In this document: positions 17,663 through 26,971 of the stretch, one piece after another
Layout: each line of letters begins with the position of its first letter
Numbering within the stretch: the stretch's first letter is position 1
Assembly (NCBI RefSeq): GCF_000308595.1
Contig: NZ_BAGA01000002.1
Location: 1-47,583, forward strand
DNA from: Nocardia higoensis NBRC 100133
GTDB taxonomy: Bacteria; Actinomycetota; Actinomycetes; Mycobacteriales; Mycobacteriaceae
Reading direction: 5' to 3'
DNA length: 47,583 nucleotides
Notes under the pieces: generated by a model
What the model saw: the letters and a program-made list of their open reading frames with translations, nothing else
The model's database searches: none
Told to the model about the DNA's origin: nothing
Translations under genes and position numbers: made by a program

Positions 17663-17692
17663 TCCGAAGGCCACTTTCTTGAAGGCAGAGGC

Positions 17693-20600
17693 ATGACGCA
17701 ACTTCCTGGCCACAGGTCACCTGGACCCATCGGTCTCTACGACCCGGCGAACGAACACGACGCCTGCGGTGTCGCATTCGTCGTCGACATGCACGGCCGT
17801 CGTAGCCGCGACATCGTCGACAAGGCCATCACGGCCCTGTTGAACCTGGAACACCGCGGTGCCGCGGGCGCCGAACCGAACTCCGGTGACGGCGCGGGCA
17901 TCCTGATCCAGATTCCGGACCGCTTCTTCCGCGCCGTGGCCGGCTTCGAGCTGCCGCCCGAGGGCTCCTATGCCTCCGGTATCGCCTTCCTTCCGCAGGC
18001 GCGGCGCGAGGCCGCCCGGGCGTCCTACGGCGTGGAGAAGATCGTCAAGGAAGAGGGCCTCGAGGTTCTCGGCTGGCGCGAGGTGCCGATCGACGAGAGC
18101 TCCCTCGGAGCGCTCGCCCGCGACGCCATGCCCACCTTCCGGCAGATCTTCATCGCCTCGCCGAAGAACTCGGCCGAGCAGCTCTCCGGCATGGACCTGG
18201 AGCGGCGTGCCTACGTCATCCGCAAGCGGATCGAGCACGAACTCGGCAGCCAGGGCGCGGGCGAGGGCGCGACCGGTCGCGAGACCGTGTACTTCCCGAG
18301 CCTGTCCGGGCAGACCTTCGTCTACAAGGGCATGTTCACCACCCCGCAGCTGCGCGCGTTCTACCTGGATCTGCAGGACGACCGCGTCGAGTCGGCGCTG
18401 GGCATCGTGCACTCCCGGTTCTCCACCAACACCTTCCCGTCCTGGCCGCTGGCCCATCCGTTCCGCCGTGTCGCCCACAACGGTGAGATCAACACCGTCA
18501 CCGGCAACGAGAACTGGATGCGCGCGCGGGAGGCGCTGCTGAACAGCGACGTGTTCGGCACCGACTCCGCGGGCAACAACCGGCTGTCCAAGATCTTCCC
18601 CGTCTGTACCCCGAAGGCCAGCGACACCGCGCGCTTCGACGAGGTGCTCGAACTGCTGCACCTGGGCGGCCGCCCGCTGCCGCACGCCGTGCTGATGATG
18701 ATTCCCGAGGCATGGGAACGCCACGACAGCATGGACCCGCAGCTGCGCGCCTTCTACGAGTACCACTCCATGCTGATGGAGCCCTGGGACGGCCCGGCCT
18801 CGGTCTGCTTCACCGACGGCACCGTCGTCGGCGCCGTGCTCGACCGCAACGGCCTGCGCCCCAGCCGCGTCTGGGTGACCGACGACGGCCTGGTCGTGAT
18901 GGCCTCCGAGGTCGGCGTGCTCGACATCGATCCGTCCAAGGTGGTCCGCAAGGCGCGCCTGCAGCCGGGCCGCATGTTCCTGGTCGACACCTCGCAGGGT
19001 CGCATCGTCGACGACAACGAGATCAAGACCCAGCTCGCCGCCGAGCACCCCTACCAGCAGTGGCTGGACGAGGGCGTCACCCGGCTGGCCGACCTGCCCG
19101 ACCGCCCGCACGTGCACATGTCGCACGACCGGGTGCTGATCCGGCAGCAGATCTTCGGCTACACCAACGAGGAACTGAGCCTGCTGATCTCGCCGATGGC
19201 CAAGACCGGCGGCGAGGCGCTGGGCTCGATGGGCACCGACACCCCGATCGCTGTGCTCTCCGCGCGTCCGCGTCTGCTGTTCGACTACTTCTCCCAGCTG
19301 TTCGCGCAGGTCACCAACCCGCCGCTGGACGCGATCCGGGAAGAGGTCGTCACCAGCCTCAAGCGCAATCTGGGCACCGAGGCCGACCTGCTGCACCCCG
19401 GTCCGGATTCGTGCAAGCAGATCGCCATCGAACAGCCGATCCTGGACAACGACGAGCTGTCCAAGCTGGTCCACATCAACGACGACGGCTCGCAGCCCGA
19501 GCTGCGGTCGGTGGTCGTGCGCGGCCTGTACCCGGTGAAGAAGGGCGGCAAGGGCCTGCGCAGGGCGTTGCAGGCCATCAACACCCAGGTCTCGGCCGCC
19601 ATCGAGGGCGGCGCCAAGCTGATCGTGCTCTCCGACCGCGAGTCGAACGAGAAGCTGGCCCCGATCCCGTCGCTGCTGCTGACCTCCTCGGTGCACCACC
19701 ACCTGGTCCGCGAGCGCACTCGCACCAAGGTCGGCCTGATCGTTGAGGCCGGCGACGCCCGCGAGGTGCACCACATGGCCATGCTGGTCGGCTTCGGCGC
19801 CGGCGCGATCAACCCCTACATGGCCTTCGAGACCATCGAGGACATGATCGAGCGCGGCGCGCTCGATCTGGGCACCGGCAGCGTCGCGAGTGATTACCAG
19901 AAGGCCGTCGCGAACTACATCAAGGCCGCCGGCAAGGGTGTACTGAAGGTGATGTCCAAGATGGGCATCTCCACCCTGGCCTCCTACAACGGCGCACAGC
20001 TGTTCCAGGTCATCGGTCTGTCGCAGAGCCTGGTCGACGAGTACTTCACCGGCCTGCGCTCGCCGCTGGACGGCATCGGTCTCGACGAGATCGCCGACGA
20101 TGTCGCCGCCCGGCACCGGGTCGCCTTCCTGGAGAACCGCAACGAGCGCGCGCACCGCGAGCTCGAGGTCGGCGGCGAGTACCAGTGGCGTCGCGAGGGC
20201 GAGTACCACCTGTTCAACCCGGACACGGTGTTCAAGCTGCAGCACGCGACCCGCTCGGGTCAGTACTCGATCTTCAAGGAGTACACCAAGCTGGTCGACG
20301 ACCAGTCCGAGCGGCTGGCCTCGCTGCGCGGCCTGTTCAAGTTCAAGCAGGGCGTGCGCGCGCCGATCTCGATCGACGAGGTCGAGCCCGCCTCCGAGAT
20401 CCTCAAGCGCTTCTCCACCGGCGCGATGAGCTACGGCTCGATCTCCTCGGAGGCGCACGAGACGCTGGCGATCGCGATGAACCGGATCGGCGGCCGCTCG
20501 AACTCCGGTGAGGGCGGCGAGCATCCGGCCCGCTTCGAGGTCGAGGACAACGGCGACTGGCGGCGCAGCGCGATCAAGCAGGTGGCCTCCGGCCGCTTCG

Positions 20601-22339
20601 GCGTGACCGCGCACTACCTGACCAACTGCACCGACATCCAGATCAAGATGGCCCAGGGCGCCAAGCCGGGCGAGGGCGGTCAGCTGCCCGCGCACAAGGT
20701 GTACCCGTGGGTCGCCGAGGTACGGCACTCGACGCCGGGCGTCGGCCTGATCTCGCCGCCGCCGCACCACGACATCTACTCGATCGAGGATCTGGCGCAG
20801 CTGATCCACGACCTGAAGAACGCGAACCCGCAGGCTCGGATTCACGTGAAACTCGTCGCCGAGCCCGGTGTCGGCACCGTCGCCGCCGGCGTCTCCAAGG
20901 CGCACGCCGACGTGGTGCTGATCTCCGGCCACGACGGCGGCACCGGCGCCTCGCCGCTGACCTCGCTCAAGCACGCGGGCGGCCCCTGGGAGCTCGGCCT
21001 GGCCGAGACCCAGCAGACGCTGCTGCTCAACGGTCTGCGCGACCGGATCGTGGTGCAGGTCGACGGCCAGATGAAGACCGGCCGCGACGTGATGATCGCG
21101 GCGCTGCTCGGCGCCGAGGAGTACGGCTTCGCCACCGCTCCGCTGGTGGTCTCGGGCTGCATCATGATGCGCGTGTGCCACCTGGACACCTGCCCGGTCG
21201 GCGTCGCCACCCAGAACCCGGTGCTGCGCGAGCGCTTCACCGGCAAGCCGGAGTTCGTGGTGAACTTCTTCCAGTTCATCGCCGAAGAGGTGCGCGAGCT
21301 GCTGGCGCAGTTGGGCTTCCGCACGCTGGACGAGGCCATCGGCCGGGTCGACCTGCTCGACACCACCAAGGCCAAGGAGCACTGGAAGGCCAGCAAGCTG
21401 GATCTCTCGCCGATCCTCGACGACATCGAGACGGCGTTCATGTTCCAGGACCGCCGCTGCACCAAGTCCCAGGACCACGGCCTGGACCGGGCGCTGGACC
21501 GGGAGCTGATCGAGCAGGCCCGCGATGCGCTCGAGCTCGGCAAGCCGGTCAAGATCGAAACCAAGATCACCAACGTGAACCGCACGGTCGGCACCATGCT
21601 CGGCCACGAGGTGACCAAGCTGTACGGTGGCGCGGGCCTGCCCGACGACACCATCGACATCACCTTCACCGGATCGGCGGGCAACAGCTTCGGCGCCTTC
21701 GTCCCCGCGGGCATCACGCTGCGGGTGCAGGGCGACGCGAACGACTACGTGGGCAAGGGCCTTTCGGGCGGTCACCTGGTGGTGCGCCCGGCGCCGAACG
21801 CTCCCGAGGACTTCGTCGCCGAGGGCAACATCATCGCGGGCAACGTGATCCTGTTCGGCGCGACCAGCGGCAAGGCGTTCATCAACGGCGTCGTCGGTGA
21901 GCGCTTCGCGGTCCGTAACTCCGGCGCCACCGCGGTCGTCGAAGGCGTGGGCGACCACGGCTGCGAGTACATGACCGGTGGCCGCGTGGTGATCCTCGGA
22001 GCGACCGGACGCAACTTCGGCGCGGGCATGTCCGGCGGCGTGGCGTTCGTCTACGACCCCGAGGGCTCGTTCGTGGCCCAGGTGAGCCCGGAACAGCGCG
22101 AGGCGCTCGAGCAGCTGTCCGGCGACGACTTCACCTGGCTGCGCGACACCATCACCGAGCACCGCGACAAGACCGGTTCCGCGGTCGCCGATCGCATCCT
22201 CAGCGACTGGTCCCAGCAGGTGAATCACTTCGTGAAGGTCATGCCGCGCGAATACAAGAAGGTTCTGCTCGCCATCTCCGAGGCCGAGAAGGCCGGCAAG
22301 GATGTCGACGAGGCGATCATGGAGGCCGCACGTGGCTGA
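17693..22339 (+). CDS. gltB: glutamate synthase large subunit GltB
   Basis: Large subunit of NADPH-dependent glutamate synthase, 1548 residues, cytoplasmic. It hydrolyses glutamine and transfers the ammonia to 2-oxoglutarate to give glutamate. Domains in order: class II glutamine amidotransferase with nucleophile Cys25 after a short propeptide ([14 protein letters not shown]); central domain about 450-760; FMN-binding synthase barrel about 800-1210 with [15 protein letters not shown] and [13 protein letters not shown]; 3Fe-4S cysteines in [19 protein letters not shown] near 1156; C-terminal GXGXG beta-helix from about 1265. The ATG at 17693 has GAAGG 7 nt upstream and places Cys25 correctly. 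Long structured leader. It ends in ARG-stop inside a sequence duplicated before gltD. Confidence 0.97.
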   Translation: MTQLPGHRSPGPIGLYDPANEHDACGVAFVVDMHGRRSRDIVDKAITALLNLEHRGAAGAEPNSGDGAGILIQIPDRFFRAVAGFELPPEGSYASGIAFLPQARREAARASYGVEKIVKEEGLEVLGWREVPIDESSLGALARDAMPTFRQIFIASPKNSAEQLSGMDLERRAYVIRKRIEHELGSQGAGEGATGRETVYFPSLSGQTFVYKGMFTTPQLRAFYLDLQDDRVESALGIVHSRFSTNTFPSWPLAHPFRRVAHNGEINTVTGNENWMRAREALLNSDVFGTDSAGNNRLSKIFPVCTPKASDTARFDEVLELLHLGGRPLPHAVLMMIPEAWERHDSMDPQLRAFYEYHSMLMEPWDGPASVCFTDGTVVGAVLDRNGLRPSRVWVTDDGLVVMASEVGVLDIDPSKVVRKARLQPGRMFLVDTSQGRIVDDNEIKTQLAAEHPYQQWLDEGVTRLADLPDRPHVHMSHDRVLIRQQIFGYTNEELSLLISPMAKTGGEALGSMGTDTPIAVLSARPRLLFDYFSQLFAQVTNPPLDAIREEVVTSLKRNLGTEADLLHPGPDSCKQIAIEQPILDNDELSKLVHINDDGSQPELRSVVVRGLYPVKKGGKGLRRALQAINTQVSAAIEGGAKLIVLSDRESNEKLAPIPSLLLTSSVHHHLVRERTRTKVGLIVEAGDAREVHHMAMLVGFGAGAINPYMAFETIEDMIERGALDLGTGSVASDYQKAVANYIKAAGKGVLKVMSKMGISTLASYNGAQLFQVIGLSQSLVDEYFTGLRSPLDGIGLDEIADDVAARHRVAFLENRNERAHRELEVGGEYQWRREGEYHLFNPDTVFKLQHATRSGQYSIFKEYTKLVDDQSERLASLRGLFKFKQGVRAPISIDEVEPASEILKRFSTGAMSYGSISSEAHETLAIAMNRIGGRSNSGEGGEHPARFEVEDNGDWRRSAIKQVASGRFGVTAHYLTNCTDIQIKMAQGAKPGEGGQLPAHKVYPWVAEVRHSTPGVGLISPPPHHDIYSIEDLAQLIHDLKNANPQARIHVKLVAEPGVGTVAAGVSKAHADVVLISGHDGGTGASPLTSLKHAGGPWELGLAETQQTLLLNGLRDRIVVQVDGQMKTGRDVMIAALLGAEEYGFATAPLVVSGCIMMRVCHLDTCPVGVATQNPVLRERFTGKPEFVVNFFQFIAEEVRELLAQLGFRTLDEAIGRVDLLDTTKAKEHWKASKLDLSPILDDIETAFMFQDRRCTKSQDHGLDRALDRELIEQARDALELGKPVKIETKITNVNRTVGTMLGHEVTKLYGGAGLPDDTIDITFTGSAGNSFGAFVPAGITLRVQGDANDYVGKGLSGGHLVVRPAPNAPEDFVAEGNIIAGNVILFGATSGKAFINGVVGERFAVRNSGATAVVEGVGDHGCEYMTGGRVVILGATGRNFGAGMSGGVAFVYDPEGSFVAQVSPEQREALEQLSGDDFTWLRDTITEHRDKTGSAVADRILSDWSQQVNHFVKVMPREYKKVLLAISEAEKAGKDVDEAIMEAARG

Positions 22340-22407
22340 CGTACGACGCGTCCTGGACGCGGGCGAGCTGTTGAGAGGCGAGGAGACGGAGGCCGCACGT
22401 GGCTGAC
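22321..22407 (+). repeat. 20-bp direct repeat bracketing the gltB-gltD junction
   Basis: GGAGGCCGCACGTGGCTGAC occurs at 22321-22340, covering the gltB stop, and again at 22388-22407, covering the gltD start, an offset of 67 bp. Each copy contains both a GTGGCTGA stop/start overlap and an upstream GGAGG. The simplest reading is that gltB and gltD originally overlapped by 8 nt and a 67-bp tandem duplication separated them. Confidence 0.9.
22332..22406 (+). CDS. 24-codon linking reading frame between gltB and gltD
   Basis: GTG at 22332 to TGA at 22404-22406. It begins with the first three residues of GltD (VAD) and ends with the last five of GltB (EAARG), because both ends lie in the 20-bp repeat. 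It overlaps gltB by 8 nt and gltD by 8 nt, so a ribosome ending on gltB could in principle pass through it to gltD. Whether the peptide is made or matters is unknown; it may be a by-product of the duplication. Confidence 0.35.
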   Translation: MADVRRVLDAGELLRGEETEAARG

Positions 22408-23868
22408 CCGCAAGGATTTCTGAAGCACACCAAGCGGGAGTTGCCCGCCCGGCGCCCGGTTCCGCTCCGGCTGCTGGACTGGAAAGAGGTCTACGAGGAC
22501 AAGTTCTCGCACGAGACCCTGCAGACCCAGGCCAGCCGCTGCATGGACTGCGGTATCCCGTTCTGTCACAACGGTTGTCCGCTGGGGAATCTGATCCCCG
22601 AGTGGAACGACCTGGTGTACAAGAACCGCTGGCGCGAAGGCATCGACCGGCTGCACGCGACCAACAACTTCCCGGAGTTCACCGGGCGGTTGTGCCCGGC
22701 GCCGTGTGAGGCCTCCTGCGTGCTCGGTATCAACCAGGATCCGGTCACGATCAAGCAGGTCGAGGTCGAGATCATCGAGAACGCCTTCGACGAGGGCTGG
22801 GTGACCCCGGTCTACCCGACCCGCCTGACCGGCAAGAAGGTCGCCGTCGTCGGTTCCGGCCCGGCCGGCCTGGCCGCCGCGCAGCAGCTGACTCGCGCCG
22901 GTCACACCGTGACGGTCTTCGAGCGCGCCGACCGCATCGGCGGCCTGCTGCGCTACGGCATCCCGGAATTCAAGATGGAGAAGCGCTTCATCGACCGCCG
23001 TCTGGCGCAGATGGAGGCCGAGGGCACCATCTTCCGCACCGGCGTCAACGTGGGCGTGGACATCACCGCCGACGAGCTGCGCGAGCAGTTCGACGCGATC
23101 GTGCTGGCCGGCGGCGCCACCCAGGCCCGCGACCTGCCGATCCCCGGTCGTGAGCTGGACGGCATCCATCAGGCGATGGAGTTCCTGCCCTGGTCCAACC
23201 GGGTGCAGCTCGGCGATCCGGTCACCGACGAGGAAGGGCTGCCGCCCATCCACGCCAAGGGCAAGAAGGTCGTCATCATCGGCGGTGGCGACACCGGCGC
23301 GGACTGCCTCGGTACCTCGCACCGGCACGGCGCGACCTCGGTCCACCAGTTCGAGATCATGCCGCGTCCGCCGGAGGAGCGCGCCGCCTCGACCCCGTGG
23401 CCGACCTACCCGCTGATGTACCGGGTGTCCTCGGCGCACGAGGAGGGTGGCGAGCGGGTGTTCTCGGTCAACACCGAGCGCTTCGTCGGCAAGGACGGCC
23501 ATGTCACCGGCCTCGAGGCGCACGAGGTGAAGATGGTCAACGGCCGCTTCGAGAAGGTCGAGGGCACCGACTTCACGCTGGAGGCCGATCTGGTGCTGCT
23601 GGCGATGGGCTTCGTCGGCCCGGAGAAGGGCGGCCTGCTCACGGATCTGGGCGTCGGCTACGACCAGCGTGGCAATGTGCAGCGCGACAAGAGTTGGGCC
23701 ACCAATGTGCCCGGCGTCTTCGTCGCCGGCGACATGGGCCGTGGCCAGTCGCTGATCGTGTGGGCCATCGCCGAGGGCCGTGCCGCGGCCTCGGCGGTCG
23801 ACCAGTACCTGGAGGGCGAGACCGCGCTGCCCGCGCCGATCACCCCCACCATGGTGGCCCAGCGTTGA
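22399..23868 (+). CDS. gltD: glutamate synthase small subunit GltD
   Basis: NADPH-oxidising, FAD and 4Fe-4S containing small subunit of glutamate synthase, 489 residues. It passes electrons to the FMN site of GltB. The N-terminal adrenodoxin-like cysteine clusters are CMDCGIPFCHNGCPLGN near residue 48 and CPAPCEASCV near 99. The FAD motif is VAVVGSGPAGLAAAQQLTRA near 150, the NADPH motif VVIIGGGDTGADCLGT near 290, and the C-terminal FAD segment GVFVAGDMGRGQSLIVWAI near 443. The GTG start has GGAGACGGAGG upstream. It lies 59 nt after gltB, in one transcript ending at the terminator at 23892. Confidence 0.97.
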   Translation: MADPQGFLKHTKRELPARRPVPLRLLDWKEVYEDKFSHETLQTQASRCMDCGIPFCHNGCPLGNLIPEWNDLVYKNRWREGIDRLHATNNFPEFTGRLCPAPCEASCVLGINQDPVTIKQVEVEIIENAFDEGWVTPVYPTRLTGKKVAVVGSGPAGLAAAQQLTRAGHTVTVFERADRIGGLLRYGIPEFKMEKRFIDRRLAQMEAEGTIFRTGVNVGVDITADELREQFDAIVLAGGATQARDLPIPGRELDGIHQAMEFLPWSNRVQLGDPVTDEEGLPPIHAKGKKVVIIGGGDTGADCLGTSHRHGATSVHQFEIMPRPPEERAASTPWPTYPLMYRVSSAHEEGGERVFSVNTERFVGKDGHVTGLEAHEVKMVNGRFEKVEGTDFTLEADLVLLAMGFVGPEKGGLLTDLGVGYDQRGNVQRDKSWATNVPGVFVAGDMGRGQSLIVWAIAEGRAAASAVDQYLEGETALPAPITPTMVAQR

Positions 23869-23891
23869 GGTAGCTACCAGCGCGAAACTCG

Positions 23892-23926
23892 AGGCGCCCG
23901 TGGACGAATCGTCCACGGGCGCCTTT
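23892..23926 (+). terminator. terminator after gltBD
   Basis: A perfect 14-bp stem, AGGCGCCCGTGGAC (23892-23905) and GTCCACGGGCGCCT (23911-23924), with a short loop followed by TT. It starts 24 nt after the gltD stop. Confidence 0.85.
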
Positions 23927-24173
23927 GCGTCACAGCAGCGCAAGCCGTTTCGGCACGTCCGCGCTGCGGGGCGGAGCCGATCGGAGGGAATCGCCGATCC
24001 GAATGGCGGGCTCGCCGCCTGAGCTCTAAGGTGATCACGATCAACTGCGATCCCGGGGTGGACAGCCGGAGTTAACCGCGTGTGCACTGCCGCGAAATCC
24101 GTAGGGACCAGCATGATCAACGCGAACTTGTCGGGGCTGCTCCCGCGTGGGGCACGGGTCGAACTGGAGCGGT
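23927..24173 (+). other. upstream region of cutinase gene
   Basis: No gene is supported. TAAGGT at 24027-24032 is a possible -10 element without a clear -35. It would leave a 5' leader of about 135 nt containing a short out-of-frame ATG at 24113. No known riboswitch signature was recognised. Confidence 0.35.
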
Positions 24174-25073
24174 ATGCGGTGGAAGAAGATGGTCGCCGGG
24201 CTGGGCGCCTCGGCGGCGATTGCCTCCGGTCTGACGGTGGGCAGCGCGGCGACGGCGGTGGCCGCGCCGTGCCCGAGCCTGTACGTCGTGGCGATCCCGG
24301 GAACCTGGGAGACCGGCCACGACAAGGAGCCCCAGCCGGGCATGCTGTCCGGTGTCACCCGTGGGCTACCGCGCTCCGTCGAGGTCGATTACGTGACCTA
24401 CGCGGCGACCGCCTTCCCGTGGGAGGGCGAGGCCTACGGCAATTCCAAGAAGGAAGCCGTCTCCAACGCGCGCGGCTTGCTCAGCCGGATGGCGCTGCGC
24501 TGCGGCGAGACCAGGATGGCTGTGGTCGGCTACAGCCAGGGCGCCGACGCCGCGGGTGATCTCGCGGCCGAGATCGGCACCGGCCTGGGCGCGGTGCCCG
24601 CCGACAAGATCGCCGGCGTCGGCCTGATCTCGGATCCGCGCCGTTCGCCCACCGACATCCAGGTCGGCCCGCCCGCTCCCGGCGCCGGCGCGGGCGGCCC
24701 CCGGCCCGGCGGCTTCGGCTGGGTCTCCGATCGGGTGCGCACGATCTGCGCGGTCGACGATCTCTACTGCGCCACGGCCACCGATGATTTCGTCACCCGC
24801 TTCGCCGGTTTCCTCGCCCAGAGTTCGGATGCCAACCCGGCCAATGTCTGGCGCTACCAGCTGGAGGCGGGTGCGATCATCAACGACCTGATGGCGCAGG
24901 GCGGGGTGCCGCTCCTGCAATCGCAGCTGTCGGAGTCGGCGACCCAGAAGCGCGTCGACGATATCGAGCGCTTCTACAAGTCGCAGACCCACACCGCCTA
25001 CGGCAGCTATTCGGTCGGCGGCGGACAGACCGCGATCAGCTGGATGCACAACTGGATCGCCGGAATGGCCTGA
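24174..25073 (+). CDS. secreted cutinase-family serine esterase
   Basis: 299-residue secreted alpha/beta hydrolase of the cutinase family, probably acting on lipid or polyester esters outside the cell. The signal peptide spans residues 1 to about 31, with RWKK, a hydrophobic core and cleavage after AVAA. The mature start PCPSLYVVAIPGTWET is typical. The nucleophile Ser121 lies in VVGYSQGADAAG, and the acidic residue is Asp195 or Asp196 within ICAVDDLYC. The only well-placed His is His273 in QTHTAYGSY, far later than in compact cutinases, because about 65 residues separate it from the Asp region. The ATG at 24174 is supported by GGAGCG. It is monocistronic, with a terminator downstream. Confidence 0.9.
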   Translation: MRWKKMVAGLGASAAIASGLTVGSAATAVAAPCPSLYVVAIPGTWETGHDKEPQPGMLSGVTRGLPRSVEVDYVTYAATAFPWEGEAYGNSKKEAVSNARGLLSRMALRCGETRMAVVGYSQGADAAGDLAAEIGTGLGAVPADKIAGVGLISDPRRSPTDIQVGPPAPGAGAGGPRPGGFGWVSDRVRTICAVDDLYCATATDDFVTRFAGFLAQSSDANPANVWRYQLEAGAIINDLMAQGGVPLLQSQLSESATQKRVDDIERFYKSQTHTAYGSYSVGGGQTAISWMHNWIAGMA

Positions 25074-25122
25074 GCCCGAACCATTCCGGTCCGAAACATC
25101 CCGCGGCATCGCCACAGAGACG

Positions 25123-25152
25123 ACGGCCCGTTCCCGACCGGGAACGGGCCGT
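25123..25152. terminator. terminator between cutinase and small secreted protein genes
   Basis: ACGGCCCGTTCCCG and its complement CGGGAACGGGCCGT are separated by 2 nt, so the working loop opens to about 6 nt. Placed between convergent genes, it can serve both strands. Confidence 0.75.
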
Positions 25153-25159
25153 TCGCGCG

Positions 25160-25483
25160 TCAGCCCGCGGAACCGGTGGCCGGGAGCGGGAAGTGCTCCG
25201 GCGCAGACGGCCACGGGAACAGGTCGTGCCTGCCGCGCTGATCGGGCCCGTCGGGGCGATCGTGCGGGGTGGGACGGTCCTGACCGCGATCGTGCGGTGC
25301 GGCGATGTCGGTGAGTTCCCCGGCGACGGAATGGACCACCGCTGTGTCGGCGGCGGGCGCCTCGGCCGAGGCGGTGGCCGCCACCGCGCCGAGCGGAACG
25401 AGGGTGAGCGCGCCGGCCAGCGCGACCCTGACCGCACCGCGTCGGAAGGGCAGCGGGGACGACATGTATGTGCGAGCAGCCAA
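25160..25483 (-). CDS. small secreted protein, unknown function
   Basis: About 107 residues. The first 40 residues form a signal peptide (LPFRRGAVRVALAGALTLVP then AVAATASA before the cleavage region). The mature part is short, disordered and rich in His, Asp, Pro and Arg (PHDRGQDRPTPHDRPDGPDQ). The TTG at 25483 is chosen because GAGAAAGGC lies 6-7 nt upstream; ATG at 25465 is the alternative and gives 101 residues. It ends FPLPATGSAG, which contains an LPATG string, but no membrane helix or basic tail follows, so sortase anchoring is not supported. No family recognised. Confidence 0.6.
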   Translation of the reverse strand: MAARTYMSSPLPFRRGAVRVALAGALTLVPLGAVAATASAEAPAADTAVVHSVAGELTDIAAPHDRGQDRPTPHDRPDGPDQRGRHDLFPWPSAPEHFPLPATGSAG

Positions 25484-25599
25484 CGAATTGCCTTTCTCTC
25501 TGCGACAAGTGCTCCACCGGTGCGGAGCACTCACGCCAGGAAAGTCGGCGACGCTGTGGCCGCTCTGCGACCGGGCTGCGGATCCGCTGTGAGCGTCGC

Positions 25600-26214
25600 T
25601 CAGCGGTCCTGATTGCGCGGCAGCAGATCCCAGACGTGGCCGTTCTCGTTGACGGTGGCCGCGCTGCGGCGGCCGGTGCGGGAGAACAGCACCCGGGTGA
25701 TCGAGCAGTAGTCGATCGGGAAGGTCAGCGGCCGGGGCAGGCCGAGCACGTTCTGCAGCAGCACGTTCACCACGCCGCCGTGCGCGAAAGCGACCACCGT
25801 GTCGTCGGGTCCGGTACTCGCGGCGATCTCGTCGACGGCGCGCAGCACCCGGGTGACGAACGCGGCCTCGTCGATCTGCTCGGGCAGGTACCCGGCCTTG
25901 ATCCGCTCGTAGGCGTCGCGGAACTCGATCTTGGCGTCCTCGACGGGGATGTAGGCGGGCAGATCGCGGTCGTATTCGGCCAGGTCGTCGACGACATCGA
26001 TGGGCAGGCCGAGCTTCTCGGCGGTCGGGGCGGCGGTCTGGCGGGCCCGCGCCTGCGGGCTGCTCAGTACCCGGGTGATGCGGTGGTGGTGGGCAAGCGC
26101 GGCGGGCACCCGGGCGGCCTGTTCGCGTCCGATCTCCGCGAGATCCGGATCGGCGGGACCGGACGTCGCGGTCAGCCGCAGCGGCTGGGCATGGCGGACA
26201 AGAATCAACTGCAC
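25600..26214 (-). CDS. histidine phosphatase family protein
   Basis: 204-residue phosphoglycerate mutase-like phosphatase. The catalytic motif is near the N-terminus, LILVRHAQPLRL, with His8 as the phospho-acceptor. Further motif elements are the Arg in VLSSPQARARQTA, Glu in DDLAEYDRDLP and the second His in VVAFAHGGVVNVLLQ. The GTG at 26214 is chosen because the family begins directly before this strand; upstream codons are non-homologous. The substrate is unknown. It is probably transcribed with, or just after, the small membrane protein gene upstream, with a 146-nt gap. Confidence 0.85.
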   Translation of the reverse strand: MQLILVRHAQPLRLTATSGPADPDLAEIGREQAARVPAALAHHHRITRVLSSPQARARQTAAPTAEKLGLPIDVVDDLAEYDRDLPAYIPVEDAKIEFRDAYERIKAGYLPEQIDEAAFVTRVLRAVDEIAASTGPDDTVVAFAHGGVVNVLLQNVLGLPRPLTFPIDYCSITRVLFSRTGRRSAATVNENGHVWDLLPRNQDR

Positions 26215-26360
26215 CCGTTCACTGTGCCGCACCGGCCCAGCCCGGTGTGCGGCAGGGGCGCGGCAGGACCGGCCGTGGCATCGGGTGTGCCGGCCAATGG
26301 CGCGTGCACCGGATGCCGGGTGGTGCGCCGGGTGCGTGGACACGCGGCGCGTGCCCGGAA

Positions 26361-26828
26361 CTACTTGTACAGCGAGGGGCCGCTGTCGGGGCCGGGCCCG
26401 CCGTGGGGCGGCCGGTCACCGGGCGGGCCGTAGGGCGGCCGGCCCGGATGCGGCGGCTGTCCATAGGGAGGTCCGCCATAGGGCTGGTCACCGGTCGACT
26501 GTCCGTACGGCTGCCCCGGCCCGCCGTGCGGCGGCTGGCCGCCCGGCTGTCCGTAGGGCTGTCCGTACGGCGGTTGCCCGTTGCCCTGCTGGTCGTTCTT
26601 CTTTTTCTTGGTGATCAGGTAGATGCCGATCACCAGCGCGACGACGAACAGCAGGCAGCAGATGCCGCCGATGAGGAAACCGCCACCGCCGGAGCTGCGT
26701 CCGCGGTTGCGCTTCTTGGCCAGCAGGTCGGCGGCCTGCGCGTAACTGTCCGAGGCGAGCAGGGTGTCCGGATTCGTCCAGATCGTGTGGTCCAAAAGGC
26801 CCGTGGTGGTCAGCACGTCGAAGTACAT
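26361..26828 (-). CDS. single-pass membrane protein with PYGQP-repeat tail
   Basis: 155 residues. N-terminal soluble segment (MYFDVLTTTGLLDHTIWTN), a basic patch KKRNRGRSS, one transmembrane helix at about 50-73 (FLIGGICCLLFVVALVIGIY), a Lys cluster, then a low-complexity tail of about 80 residues built from PYGQP, PPHGGPG and PYGPPG repeats. The Lys cluster after the helix predicts a cytoplasmic tail. The ATG is supported by GGAAGGGGGG. No defined family; such Pro/Gly/Tyr tails are common in actinobacterial envelope proteins and resemble the FhaA linker in this window. Confidence 0.75.
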   Translation of the reverse strand: MYFDVLTTTGLLDHTIWTNPDTLLASDSYAQAADLLAKKRNRGRSSGGGGFLIGGICCLLFVVALVIGIYLITKKKKNDQQGNGQPPYGQPYGQPGGQPPHGGPGQPYGQSTGDQPYGGPPYGQPPHPGRPPYGPPGDRPPHGGPGPDSGPSLYK

Positions 26829-26911
26829 GGCCCCCCTTCCGTGTGAAGTTCTCCGGCTCCTCCCGGCCGGACCACACAGGTTATCGCTGGCGCCGCGAGG
26901 CTGTTAACCCG

Positions 26912-26931
26912 AAACCCGCGTGTCCGGCGGG
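26912..26931 (-). terminator. possible weak terminator after lysX
   Basis: On the minus strand, CCCGC and GCGGG enclose a 7-nt loop and are followed by TTT. It begins about 40 nt after the lysX stop. The stem is only 5 bp, so this is tentative. Confidence 0.35.
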
Positions 26932-26971
26932 CGTTTCGCACAGCGTGGGATCGGCTGAGGCGCAGCGGGGC

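Larger units (their letters stand above)
16700..17692. other. long intergenic region containing the gltB leader
   Basis: Nearly 1 kb without a gene I can support. The DUF4407 promoter must lie at its left end. From about 17276 rightward the sequence looks like a structured leader of gltB. It contains a 20-codon frame at 17276-17338, mutually exclusive pairings of TCAGGT (17340) with ACCT (17356) or ACCTGA (17378), a GCCCAC-AGTA-GTGGGC hairpin (17456-17469), the hairpin at 17486-17514, and one at 17636-17662. A possible -10 (TACACT) lies at 17287-17292. I do not recognise a named riboswitch class. Confidence 0.55.

Noticed and set aside
17717..22228. Very long antisense open frame opposite gltB (about 1500 codons)
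   Set aside because: A frame-shadow effect of GC-rich codon usage; low-complexity His/Arg/Gln-rich product with no domain, fully opposite an unquestionable gene.
23927..24173. c-di-AMP (ydaO) riboswitch upstream of the cutinase gene
   Set aside because: Short fragments such as GGGGTGGA and CGCGAAATCC recall the class, but the conserved core order and pairing are missing.
25160..25190. LPATG string at the C-terminus of the small secreted protein as a sortase signal
   Set aside because: No hydrophobic segment or basic tail follows; the protein ends three residues later.
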